Positions 58,142-64,000 of a DNA stretch of 64,000 nt are shown one piece after another. Position 1 is the stretch's first letter. The number at the start of each line of letters is the position of its first letter. The DNA is from CAZZGX01 sp964653715. GTDB lineage: Bacteria > Patescibacteriota > Minisyncoccia > Ryanbacterales > GWA2-47-10b. The stretch covers positions 1 to 64,000 of the forward strand of contig CAZZGX010000027.1 in assembly GCA_964653715.1 (NCBI GenBank). Direction: 5' to 3'. The notes under the pieces are model-generated. The model was not told where the DNA came from. It ran no database searches and saw nothing but the letters and a program-made list of their open reading frames with translations. The translations under genes and the position numbers were made by a program.

Positions 58142-59833
58142 TTATTCTTTAGTGGCGCGGATAACTTCTTCAAGCGTGGTAATGCCTACAATAACTTTCT
58201 GAATCCCGTCCTCGAGCATCGTGGTCATGCCGCTACTCTCTGCCACTTTCATAATTTCGATAGAGGCCGCCCGTTTGGTAATTAAATCTTTAATTTCATC
58301 GTTCATCAAAAGCACTTCAAAAATTCCAACCCGCCCGAGGTATCCCGTGCTAGAGCAAACAGGACATCCCCCGCCCTTGTAAAAACGAATTTTCGCAAAC
58401 GACGATTTATTCTTTATCTTTAAAAGCTTTTTTAAGTGCGGGTCCTCTTCGATCATTGCCTTTTCCTCCGGAAGAAGTTTATACGAGACGCGGCACTTCT
58501 CACAAATGCGGCGCACGAGTCGCTGGGCGATGATACAATTGACGGTTGAGGCCACAAGAAATGGCTCGACCTTCATATCCAAAAGGCGCGGCAGAGTGGT
58601 CGCCGCGTCATTTGCGTGGAGCGTTGAGAGGACGAGGTGGCCGGTCATGGCTGAGTTTACGGCGATATCAGCGGTTTCCTCATCGCGGATCTCGCCGACC
58701 ATAATCATGTCCGGGTCCTGCCGGACGATCGCGCGAAGTCCTTTTGCGAACGTCAGATTGGTTCTTGAGTTTACCTGAATTTGGCTGACTCCTTCAATTT
58801 CATATTCAACAGGATCCTCAATGGTTGAGATATGAACGTCGCGGGTGTTTAAAATTTTGAGCATGCCGTAGACCGTCGTCGTCTTCCCGGATCCCGTAGG
58901 GCCTGTTACAAGAATCATCCCGTGCGGATTGTCGATCGAGCGGCGGACTTTTTTAAAATCAGCCTCACCCAACCCCAAATCCGTAAGGCCAAATTGCCGG
59001 CTCCGAGCCGAGAGGATACGCATGACGACATTTTCGCCTTCGGTCACCGGCACAATGGAAATACGAACGTCCACTTTTTCATCATCGGCCTCAAAAGCAA
59101 GCTTACCATCCTGTGCCGCGCGGTGCTCGTCAGTACGCATTTTCGATAATATTTTTATGCGCGTCAAAATCAAATCCATGAGCGCTTTGGGCACGTCAAG
59201 AACATCGTGCATAACGCCGTCAACTCGAAAGCGAACCATTACCTTGCCGGGGTGCGGCTCCACATGAATATCGGATGCCTTTGAATCATATCCGTAGTGG
59301 AGCAGCATATCGACAACCTCAACGATAGTCTCGTCGCGCTCCTCTTTTGAAAGAAGAGTGTCGTTGAGCTTGCCAAGAATTTTTTTAAATTCATCGTGAA
59401 TATTGGCTTTGTAGCGCGCGAGTACATCATCAAAACTCCGGCGTGTCATGTAAAACGGCATGACTTTAGCGCCGAGCCGTTTTTCAAGAAGATGCGTTGC
59501 CTCAAAATCATCGGGATCGCGCATGCCTACCTTGACGCCCGCACCCCTGCGCGAGAAGGCAACCACACCGCGCGCGCGCGCAACTGCTTCGGGAATTTCG
59601 TGAAGTAGCGCCTCATCAATTTTTTCTTCCTTAAGATCGACGAAGGAAACTCCCAGCTCCTCTGCTATGATCTTACCTAGCTGGTCGTCATTGATAAGGT
59701 CCTTATCAATCAAAAGCTCGTCGAGTGCTTTCCCCTGCTCACCTGCTTCTTTTTTGGCAAGCTCAAAATCCGCCTCCGAGACAAGACCGGGCTTTACCAG
59801 CAACTCCTTTATTTTTTCATCGGTAAGGTCCAC
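58142..59833 (-). CDS. pilB: Type IV pilus assembly ATPase PilB, full length
   Basis: 563 residues from GTG 59833. The MshEN/GspE N-terminal domain (LTDEKIKELLVKPGLVSEADFELAKKEA ... AEELGVSFVDL) is followed by the AAA-type ATPase core: HVEPHPGKVMVRFRVDGV, Walker A TGPTGSGKTTTVYGML, Asp box DVHISTIEDPVEYE, Walker B DPDMIMVGEIRDEETAD, His box THLVLSTLHANDAAT-like (GHLVLSTLHANDAAT), and the four-Cys zinc motif (CEKCRVSY ... CPVCSSTG). GTG is chosen because it follows a TATAAT by 16 nt, and the upstream frame runs into the divergent regulator gene. First gene of the operon. Confidence 0.95.
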   Translation of the reverse strand: MDLTDEKIKELLVKPGLVSEADFELAKKEAGEQGKALDELLIDKDLINDDQLGKIIAEELGVSFVDLKEEKIDEALLHEIPEAVARARGVVAFSRRGAGVKVGMRDPDDFEATHLLEKRLGAKVMPFYMTRRSFDDVLARYKANIHDEFKKILGKLNDTLLSKEERDETIVEVVDMLLHYGYDSKASDIHVEPHPGKVMVRFRVDGVMHDVLDVPKALMDLILTRIKILSKMRTDEHRAAQDGKLAFEADDEKVDVRISIVPVTEGENVVMRILSARSRQFGLTDLGLGEADFKKVRRSIDNPHGMILVTGPTGSGKTTTVYGMLKILNTRDVHISTIEDPVEYEIEGVSQIQVNSRTNLTFAKGLRAIVRQDPDMIMVGEIRDEETADIAVNSAMTGHLVLSTLHANDAATTLPRLLDMKVEPFLVASTVNCIIAQRLVRRICEKCRVSYKLLPEEKAMIEEDPHLKKLLKIKNKSSFAKIRFYKGGGCPVCSSTGYLGRVGIFEVLLMNDEIKDLITKRAASIEIMKVAESSGMTTMLEDGIQKVIVGITTLEEVIRATKE

Positions 59834-59849
59834 AGCTAAATTTAATTGT

Positions 59850-59855
59850 ATTATA
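59850..59855 (-). promoter_or_regulatory. -10 box for the pilus operon
   Basis: Minus-strand TATAAT ends 16 nt before the GTG start of pilB. It lies between pilB and the divergent HTH gene, so regulation by that protein is conceivable. Confidence 0.5.
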
Positions 59856-59922
59856 ACTGAAAGCGGTAGATGGAGACAGTGCTTTGTTTTAAAGTATATA
59901 TTGGTGGTCTTTGGAGGGATCA

Positions 59923-60177
59923 ATGACAAAGGACGGTATTAATCAGAAGTTCGTGGCACGACGGATTCGAGAAGCGATAGATATGCATGCCGAAGGCGAT
60001 ATCCAGCTATTTGCGCATTACGTCGGGCTCTCTGCTTCAGCAATGTACAACTATATCCATACCGAAAGAACCCCTTCAACCAGAGCGCTTTGGAAAATAT
60101 CTAGATTCACGAACTTGCCAATGGAATGGTTTCTCACAGAACCCAAACGGCAAATCACGAACCTTTCAGACAATTAA
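59923..60177 (+). CDS. Small XRE-like helix-turn-helix protein
   Basis: 84 residues. ATG 59923 follows a GGAGG by 6 nt. The sequence HAEGDIQLFAHYVGLSASAMYNYIHTERTPSTRALWKISRFTNLPMEWFLTEP has the layout of a Cro/XRE-type helix-turn-helix (xxLAxxxGLSxSxxxxxxxGxxxPsxxxLxKIAxxxxxxxxWLLxG). A DNA-binding regulator is therefore likely. It is transcribed away from pilB with only 89 nt between the starts, so the pilus operon is a candidate target. Own terminator follows. Confidence 0.72.
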   Translation: MTKDGINQKFVARRIREAIDMHAEGDIQLFAHYVGLSASAMYNYIHTERTPSTRALWKISRFTNLPMEWFLTEPKRQITNLSDN

Positions 60178-60181
60178 AAAA

Positions 60182-60206
60182 ACCGCCCACGGGCGGTCTT
60201 TTTTTT
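60182..60206 (+). terminator. Rho-independent terminator after the HTH gene
   Basis: ACCGCC (60182-60187) pairs with GGCGGT (60192-60197), then a T run. The stem begins 4 nt after the stop codon. Confidence 0.85.
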
Positions 60207-60282
60207 ATTAAACACGTCTGCATTGACAAAAGAACAGTTTTAGTGTAAGAATAAGTTAGACAAATTTGCCAAGGAGGTTTCA

Positions 60283-60744
60283 ATGCGGCGAATCAGGCGA
60301 TTCTTTCAAAAAATAACTCTCATCGAACTCATCGCGATTTGTGCAGTGGGAGGTATTACAGGCAAAATGTACCTTCTCGTGCGAGAGCGACAAGATCTGC
60401 GAATGCAGATCGGTGTCGTACTGCTCGAGCATAAGCTCGTGTATCGTTACGAAGAGCGCGGGTTTGGCACTCTTGCGCGTCTTTGCAAAAGTACACCGCG
60501 CAAATGGCGCGAGTTTTACTTTACCTGCAAAGCAACGAAAAGACCAAGTGCGCCAGCCTCGCTTGTAACCACGATATACCGCAATCGATTCGCGGCCAAT
60601 CATAAATACGCCGCTTTCAAGCGGCGCTGGCAATCATCTGAATGGATCCCCATTCGGCGCTCACCCGGACTTGTCTCGCGACAAGTCCGTTTTTTTATTT
60701 ATCCGGAAATTCTTTTTAAAATTGTTCTTTCAATAAAAAAATGA
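60283..60744 (+). CDS. Uncharacterised basic protein with one N-terminal membrane helix
   Basis: 153 residues as read. The ATG has an AAGGAGG 6 nt upstream. N-terminus basic, then a hydrophobic helix (ITLIELIAICAVGGITG) followed by a charged region rich in Arg. The last third looks unreliable: a strong terminator hairpin (60666-60700) lies within the frame, and codons after it read as T-run translation (VRFFIYPEILFKIVL). In another frame a TGA at 60639-60641 lies just before this terminator. A small indel may therefore have removed the true stop. No family was recognised. Confidence 0.5.
   Translation: MRRIRRFFQKITLIELIAICAVGGITGKMYLLVRERQDLRMQIGVVLLEHKLVYRYEERGFGTLARLCKSTPRKWREFYFTCKATKRPSAPASLVTTIYRNRFAANHKYAAFKRRWQSSEWIPIRRSPGLVSRQVRFFIYPEILFKIVLSIKK
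60666..60700 (+). terminator. Rho-independent terminator inside the annotated frame
   Basis: Perfect 10-bp stem CGGACTTGTC/GACAAGTCCG with TCGC loop and a run of seven T. Its place inside an open frame argues that the gene's real end is earlier. Confidence 0.85.
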
Positions 60745-60773
60745 GGGTGTCCGGCACCTAGCAGGACACCCTC
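60733..60773 (-). terminator. Rho-independent terminator of the zinc-knuckle protein gene
   Basis: 10-bp stem GAGGGTGTCC (60743-60752) with GGACACCCTC (60764-60773); on the minus strand it is followed by a T-rich tract. It ends the gene at 60813. Confidence 0.8.
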
Positions 60774-60812
60774 TTAGTCGCAGACACCTGATCAACTTGC
60801 TTTAGCCATCGC

Positions 60813-61415
60813 TTACTCGTAAACCACGAGCTTGTTGTCTCGGTGGTCAAGCGCGATTCGCGGTGGAAGACTCCACTCCTCTGCAAGTTTCTCGACCAGC
60901 TGGTCTGACGGCTTGGCAAGTTTGCAACTTTCGTCGCTAAGCTGGACCCAATTGCCGAACTTGCGCGCGTAGTAGCCATCATCACGCTTTTCTACACGGA
61001 ACGCGTAGAAACTCGCTTGGTCCTTCGCCTGTGCCTTATACGCGCCTTTCTGTCCATGCTTGTCTGCGGCGCGTTCGCGGCAAACCGGGCAAGCGCGGTG
61101 AAGCTTCAAGAAATCAGAGAAACTGTAATAGGCATTCCCGTAGCCGTGGGAATACTCCTCCCTCCCTTCGACGAGCAGGAGTTCTGCTCTACCCGTGGGA
61201 ACAATTTCGGAGCAATAGGTGCACCAAGTCATTCCGCGAGCATGGAGTTCCTGCTGGAGAAGCTCGACGCGTTTCGCGCCGTATTCGCTAACTACCTGCC
61301 GGAGTGTCTGTTGCTTGGCGGAAAGTTTGAGTGAAATCTGGTCGATGTTCTGTGCTGTACGCTCGGCCCGCTTACGCATGGCCAAAAGCTCTGTCGCCAT
61401 CGCTTCTTGTGCCAT
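60813..61415 (-). CDS. Uncharacterised protein with coiled coil and paired CxxC motifs
   Basis: 200 residues. N-terminal coiled coil (about 1-60, ELLAMRKRAERTAQNIDQISLKLSAKQQTLRQVV), then a zinc-ribbon-like part with CTYC (about residue 65) and CPVC (about residue 108), and a C-terminal mixed region (FYAFRVEKRDDGYYARKFGNWVQL). AAAGGAGAG lies a few nt before the ATG. It is transcribed convergently with the gene at 60283 and closed by its own terminator. No family recognised; nucleic-acid or protein binding would fit a zinc ribbon with a coiled coil, but this is a guess. Confidence 0.7.
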   Translation of the reverse strand: MAQEAMATELLAMRKRAERTAQNIDQISLKLSAKQQTLRQVVSEYGAKRVELLQQELHARGMTWCTYCSEIVPTGRAELLLVEGREEYSHGYGNAYYSFSDFLKLHRACPVCRERAADKHGQKGAYKAQAKDQASFYAFRVEKRDDGYYARKFGNWVQLSDESCKLAKPSDQLVEKLAEEWSLPPRIALDHRDNKLVVYE

Positions 61416-61551
61416 AAAAAGCTCTCCTTTTTATGTTTGATTGTTGGAGTTCCATAAACAAGCTACCAAAAACAGCAATAAAAATCAAACGAAAACAGAA
61501 ACCATTTCAAATTTCTGTTTTCGAAAAATCTTTATGAAAAAAATTCTTTTG

Positions 61552-61836
61552 CTATTTGATTTTCCTCTCAAGACGAGCAACGCGGGTTTCGAGAAATTTA
61601 AACTCATCACGAGTTATTTGATTGTGGCGGATAAGCGCAAGTTCCGATTTCATAATATCAATATCGCCTTCGACTTTCATGAGCTTCTCGTCAATTTTAT
61701 CTAATCTTCTCGTATGTTGTTTTGTCTCATCGCGGACAAAATCCAAACTTTCTCCAAATACTCTAAAATCAGAGTGGATATTCTCTAAAACAATAGTATA
61801 AGCGTCTTTTTCTCTTATCTGCTTTCTCTTGGCCAT
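61552..61836 (-). CDS. Small coiled-coil protein
   Basis: 94 residues, without membrane segment. Nearly all of the sequence predicts as a coiled coil: VFGESLDFVRDETKQHTRRLDKIDEKLMKVEGDIDIMKSELALIRHN, ending in a charged helix (FKFLETRVARLERKIK). Similar short proteins are common in this group and in phages, without a known role. There is no strong Shine-Dalgarno and the region around is AT-rich. It lies downstream of tRNA-Ser on the same strand. Confidence 0.65.
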   Translation of the reverse strand: MAKRKQIREKDAYTIVLENIHSDFRVFGESLDFVRDETKQHTRRLDKIDEKLMKVEGDIDIMKSELALIRHNQITRDEFKFLETRVARLERKIK

Positions 61837-61899
61837 AAATTTATCTTATCCCCAGAATCTACAAAAGTCAAAATAAGAATCTACAACTCCGTCTCAAAG

Positions 61900-61986
61900 C
61901 GGAGAGGGTGAGATTCGAACTCACGAGAGGATTGCTCCTCTGGCGGTTTTCAAGACCGCTGCCTTCAACCACTCAGCCACCTCTCC
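61900..61986 (-). tRNA. tRNA-Ser (anticodon UGA)
   Basis: 87-nt type II tRNA on the minus strand: acceptor GGAGAGG/CCTCTCC, D-arm GGCTGAGTGGTTGAAGGC, anticodon stem GCGGT/ACCGC with loop CTTGAAA (anticodon TGA), a long variable arm (GAGGAGCAATCCTC), T-arm GTGAG-TTCGAAT-CTCAC, discriminator G. CCA is not encoded. Confidence 0.95.
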
Positions 61987-62011
61987 GCTCTACTACGGAA
62001 TCATTTCAAAT

Positions 62012-62162
62012 TTTTAAGACCGCCGCCTTGTCGCGCTTATCACGCGGTTAAACATGACACGAGTCATGTTTAACGGGCTTCCCGCCTCGCCTCGATGGTG
62101 AGTCGAGGCGGGCGCCCGTCAAAAGCAACCCCATTGCTTTTGACCCACCCAGCCACCCCACC
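62012..62162 (-). pseudogene. Interrupted tRNA-Ser-like sequence
   Basis: Upstream of tRNA-Ser on the same strand are two pieces that match it. 62162-62136 matches the acceptor/D-arm half (about 20 of 27 aligned positions, including GGTGGCTG-GTGG). 62029-62012 matches the anticodon arm (16 of 18). In tRNA-Ser these pieces adjoin; here about 106 nt with three hairpins lies between. No matching 3' half is seen after the anticodon-like piece, so it cannot make a tRNA. Confidence 0.5.
62047..62144. repeat. Three consecutive perfect hairpins
   Basis: Stem 1: 12 bp, GTTAAACATGAC/GTCATGTTTAAC (62047-62074). Stem 2: 9 bp, CCCGCCTCG/CGAGGCGGG (62081-62112). Stem 3: 11 bp, GTCAAAAGCAA/TTGCTTTTGAC (62118-62144). 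None is followed by a T run. Such a row resembles a palindromic mobile element (MITE or REP-like); other copies are needed to say so. Confidence 0.7.
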
Positions 62163-62213
62163 AGTGCAAATAGAATATCAAAATTGGGGCGAATTTCAAC
62201 TTGAAAATAAATT

Positions 62214-62241
62214 CGGGGACGTTCCTTTTGGAACGTCCCCG
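62214..62241 (-). terminator. Probable terminator of the gene at 62262
   Basis: Perfect 12-bp stem CGGGGACGTTCC/GGAACGTCCCCG with TTTT loop, followed on the minus strand by GAATTTATTTT. The U tract is imperfect. Confidence 0.6.
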
Positions 62242-62261
62242 ACTCTTTGTTCGGCCAGCAA

Positions 62262-62570
62262 CTAGACCGGACGGATCTCGTGCACTTTGCGCTGCAACAC
62301 GACGACCTTGCCATTGAGCGGCGTGGCCACCTGGATGCGTTTGCCCACACGGCGGCGCACTTTGCCTGTGAACTCTCGCCTCCCATGCGTAAGCCTTACC
62401 TGGTCGCCCGGCGTAATCTTCACAGTGACGCCTTCGACGATGGTCCCATCTGGAAGGATCAGATCCCGTGGCTCCAGATGCTCGAGGCTCACCGGGGGTA
62501 CAAACTCTTTGACCCCAGGCCGCAGGTATAGTAGAGCAGCAACTCCGATGAAAATCAGCAAAATGCTCAT
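62262..62570 (-). CDS. Small membrane-anchored protein with beta-barrel-like tail
   Basis: 102 residues. AAGGAGG lies 6 nt before the ATG. One N-terminal membrane helix (SILLIFIGVAALLYL), then a basic, beta-rich domain (DLILPDGTIVEGVTVKITPGDQVRLTHGRREFTGKVRRRVGKRIQVATPLNGKVVVL) with the strand-turn spacing of a small OB- or SH3-like barrel. Not assigned to a family. Flanked by its own terminator. Codon content is more GC-rich than neighbouring coiled-coil genes, so transfer is possible. Confidence 0.65.
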   Translation of the reverse strand: MSILLIFIGVAALLYLRPGVKEFVPPVSLEHLEPRDLILPDGTIVEGVTVKITPGDQVRLTHGRREFTGKVRRRVGKRIQVATPLNGKVVVLQRKVHEIRPV

Positions 62571-62709
62571 TTCTGCCTCCTTCCTTCATTGTAAAACAGT
62601 TTCATGAACCCAAAAACATTATATCATAATTATATTGATTGTCAATATTCGTATAAATCTATTGTTATGCGCGATACTTCGTGCTAGGGATAAGCAGTAA
62701 TTTATACCA

Positions 62710-63927
62710 ATGAATACCACCAAGGTAGTACAAGAACTTGCCCAAGGACCAACACTTTCCATTATCGCGCTTATTGACGCCCTCATAGAAGAAGCGCACG
62801 GCCTCCGCGCATCGGACATTCATATTGACCCCAATGAAAAAGAAGTTAAAGTGCGCGTGCGCATCGACGGTGTACTGCAAGACACCTATTCCATTCCTAA
62901 AGAAATCCAATCTGAAGTTATAACGAGAATTAAAGTCCTCTCTGGACTCCGCACGGACGAGCACCAAGCGCCGCAGGACGGGCGTTTTAGAATCGTACTT
63001 GCAGAGCAAAGTCCAATTGATATTCGCGTATCCATCGCGCCTTCTTATTACGGAGAAAATGCGGTTTTGCGTCTTCTTTCCGAACGATCAGAAAAATTCG
63101 CGCTTGAGATGCTTGGCTTCAGCGAAGAAAACCAAGAAAAAATCGCGCGCGCCATCAGAAACCCATATGGAATGATACTGGCAACGGGACCAACGGGATC
63201 AGGCAAAACCACGACGCTCTACACCATTTTAAAACAGCTCAATACAAAAGAGGTTTCCATTATAACGATCGAAGATCCGATAGAATACGCGCTCGACGGA
63301 ATCAACCAGATGCAGGTCAACGCGCGGAGCGGTCTCACGTTTGCAAACGGCCTTCGCTCTATTTTGCGTCAAGACCCTGACATCATCATGGTTGGCGAAA
63401 TCCGCGATTCCGAAACCGCCGGGCTTGCGGTAAACACGGCGCTCACCGGTCACCTCGTTCTATCCACACTTCACACAAACGACGCGGCAACCACACTCCC
63501 CCGCATGCTTGATCTGGGTCTCGAGCCGTATCTCATCACTGCCACGGTAAATCTAGTTATTGGCCAGCGACTTGTCAGAAAAATATGTAGAGAGTGCAAA
63601 AAAGAGCACGAACTTACGCCTGCGGAACAAAAAAGTCTCGCAACAACAAAAAATATCCCGGCCTCGTTTAGTCAAATGCGCTCGGTGTGGCGAGGAGCTG
63701 GCTGTGAAGCATGCAACGGCAGTGGCTATAGAGGACGCCTCGGCATTTATGAGATCATCGAGGTCAACGACGAGCTCAGAAACGCCATGCTCGAGCGATG
63801 CTCGTCTGAAAATATAAAAAAAGTTGCGATCCAACATGGCATGAGAAGCATGGTCGAGGACGGTTTTAAAAAAGTATTCAGAGGTCTCACCACCTTCGAA
63901 GAAGTTCTCCGCGTCATCCATGAATAA
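62710..63927 (+). CDS. Second PilB/GspE-type ATPase, without N-terminal domain
   Basis: 405 residues, shorter than the PilB at 58142 because the MshEN-type N-terminal domain is missing; the protein begins just before the N2 domain. The core is complete: DIHIDPNEKEVKVRVRIDGV, Walker A TGPTGSGKTTTLYTIL, Asp box EVSIITIEDPIEYA, Walker B DPDIIMVGEIRDSETAG, His box GHLVLSTLHTNDAAT and zinc Cys (CREC ... CEACNGSG). It is unlikely to be the retraction motor PilT, since the C-terminal zinc motif is PilB-like. It overlaps a pilC-like gene by 8 nt. Confidence 0.93.
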   Translation: MNTTKVVQELAQGPTLSIIALIDALIEEAHGLRASDIHIDPNEKEVKVRVRIDGVLQDTYSIPKEIQSEVITRIKVLSGLRTDEHQAPQDGRFRIVLAEQSPIDIRVSIAPSYYGENAVLRLLSERSEKFALEMLGFSEENQEKIARAIRNPYGMILATGPTGSGKTTTLYTILKQLNTKEVSIITIEDPIEYALDGINQMQVNARSGLTFANGLRSILRQDPDIIMVGEIRDSETAGLAVNTALTGHLVLSTLHTNDAATTLPRMLDLGLEPYLITATVNLVIGQRLVRKICRECKKEHELTPAEQKSLATTKNIPASFSQMRSVWRGAGCEACNGSGYRGRLGIYEIIEVNDELRNAMLERCSSENIKKVAIQHGMRSMVEDGFKKVFRGLTTFEEVLRVIHE

Positions 63928-64000
63928 GCCAAAACTCTCCGCAATGTCTCTTTCTCTCTTCCGCACCCGTCTGTCGCTTCGGGATCAGGCGCTTTTTGCC
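63920..64000 (+). CDS. PilC/GspF-type platform protein, 3'-truncated by the window edge
   Basis: Only 27 residues are visible: MNKPKLSAMSLSLFRTRLSL then RDQALFA. This matches the beginning of PilC proteins and the corresponding part of the pilC at 55948 (SLTQRALLAKHLAVML). The ATG lies 8 nt inside the end of the preceding ATPase gene. With it, the window ends in a second pilus or secretion unit. Confidence 0.8.
   Translation, partial: MNKPKLSAMSLSLFRTRLSLRDQALFA

Noticed and set aside
61900..62162. tRNA-Ser region considered as an integration site of a prophage or integrative element
   Set aside because: No integrase gene and no duplicated 3' end of the tRNA was found; the duplicated parts are from its 5' half and anticodon arm.

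Overview
The window reads as a chromosome segment of a Candidate Phyla Radiation (Patescibacteria) bacterium, most like Parcubacteria. This is inferred from trimmed housekeeping proteins (AspRS without its insertion domain, AlaRS without its C-terminal domain, a 114-residue L13, a 231-residue HrcA), dense same-strand operons with 1-30 nt overlaps, and several families typical of that group (baseplate-J-like membrane protein, Cys-less cupredoxin, short membrane-anchored Ada-like protein). TGA acts as a stop codon (for example the ROK kinase at 45459), so the code is standard.

Layout. 1-13.6 kb (+): the end of a sensor kinase, then a tight chain aspS-scpA-scpB-D,D-carboxypeptidase-mraY-D-aminoacylase-murD-ftsW-murG-gltX-M23 peptidase plus a small membrane protein; this is the cell-wall cluster with chromosome-segregation and tRNA-charging genes attached. 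13.64-14.05 kb is gene-free but holds a possible structured RNA. 14-19.4 kb: RecB-like nuclease, rpmA, a 58-residue zinc-ribbon protein, and ctp-rplI-pyrG (-). 19.5-23.8 kb (+): corA-cysS and dnaB-recR. 23.8-25.9 kb: accessory genes (ParE-like protein, YadA-head-like secreted protein, two paralogous unknowns) and tRNA-Lys. 25.9-31.5 kb (-): the heat-shock operon hrcA-grpE-dnaK-[membrane protein]-dnaJ-[frameshifted membrane protein] under a perfect CIRCE operator. 32-35.9 kb (-): infA-rpmJ-rpsM-rpsK-rpsD-rpoA-rplQ-rplM-rpsI. 36-41.3 kb (-): baseplate-J-like and actin-like proteins, alaS, mnmA. 41.3-47.2 kb (-): sugar isomerase, ROK kinase, a Cys-rich repeat protein, a GT39-like glycosyltransferase, cupredoxin and mltG. 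47.2-49.1 kb (-): malic enzyme and an SDR. 49.2-59.8 kb (-): a type IV pilus operon. 59.9-62.6 kb: small individually terminated accessory genes, tRNA-Ser and an interrupted tRNA-Ser-like copy. 62.7-64 kb (+): the start of a second pilB-pilC set.

Two modes of translation start stand out. First genes of core operons begin 6-10 nt after a -10 box (near-leaderless), while accessory genes have strong GGAGG Shine-Dalgarno sites and their own terminators.

The most unusual content is in the pilus operon, which encodes a 1013-residue pseudopilin carrying two sets of seven propeller-type repeats (a candidate pilus-borne adhesin) and a PilM-like protein fused through a membrane helix to an SH3 domain. 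Also notable are a Cys/His-rich repeat protein of unknown function in an envelope operon, a tRNA-Ser-like sequence split by three perfect hairpins, and a membrane-protein gene after dnaJ broken by a one-base change in a T run. No CRISPR array, insertion sequence or prophage was seen.
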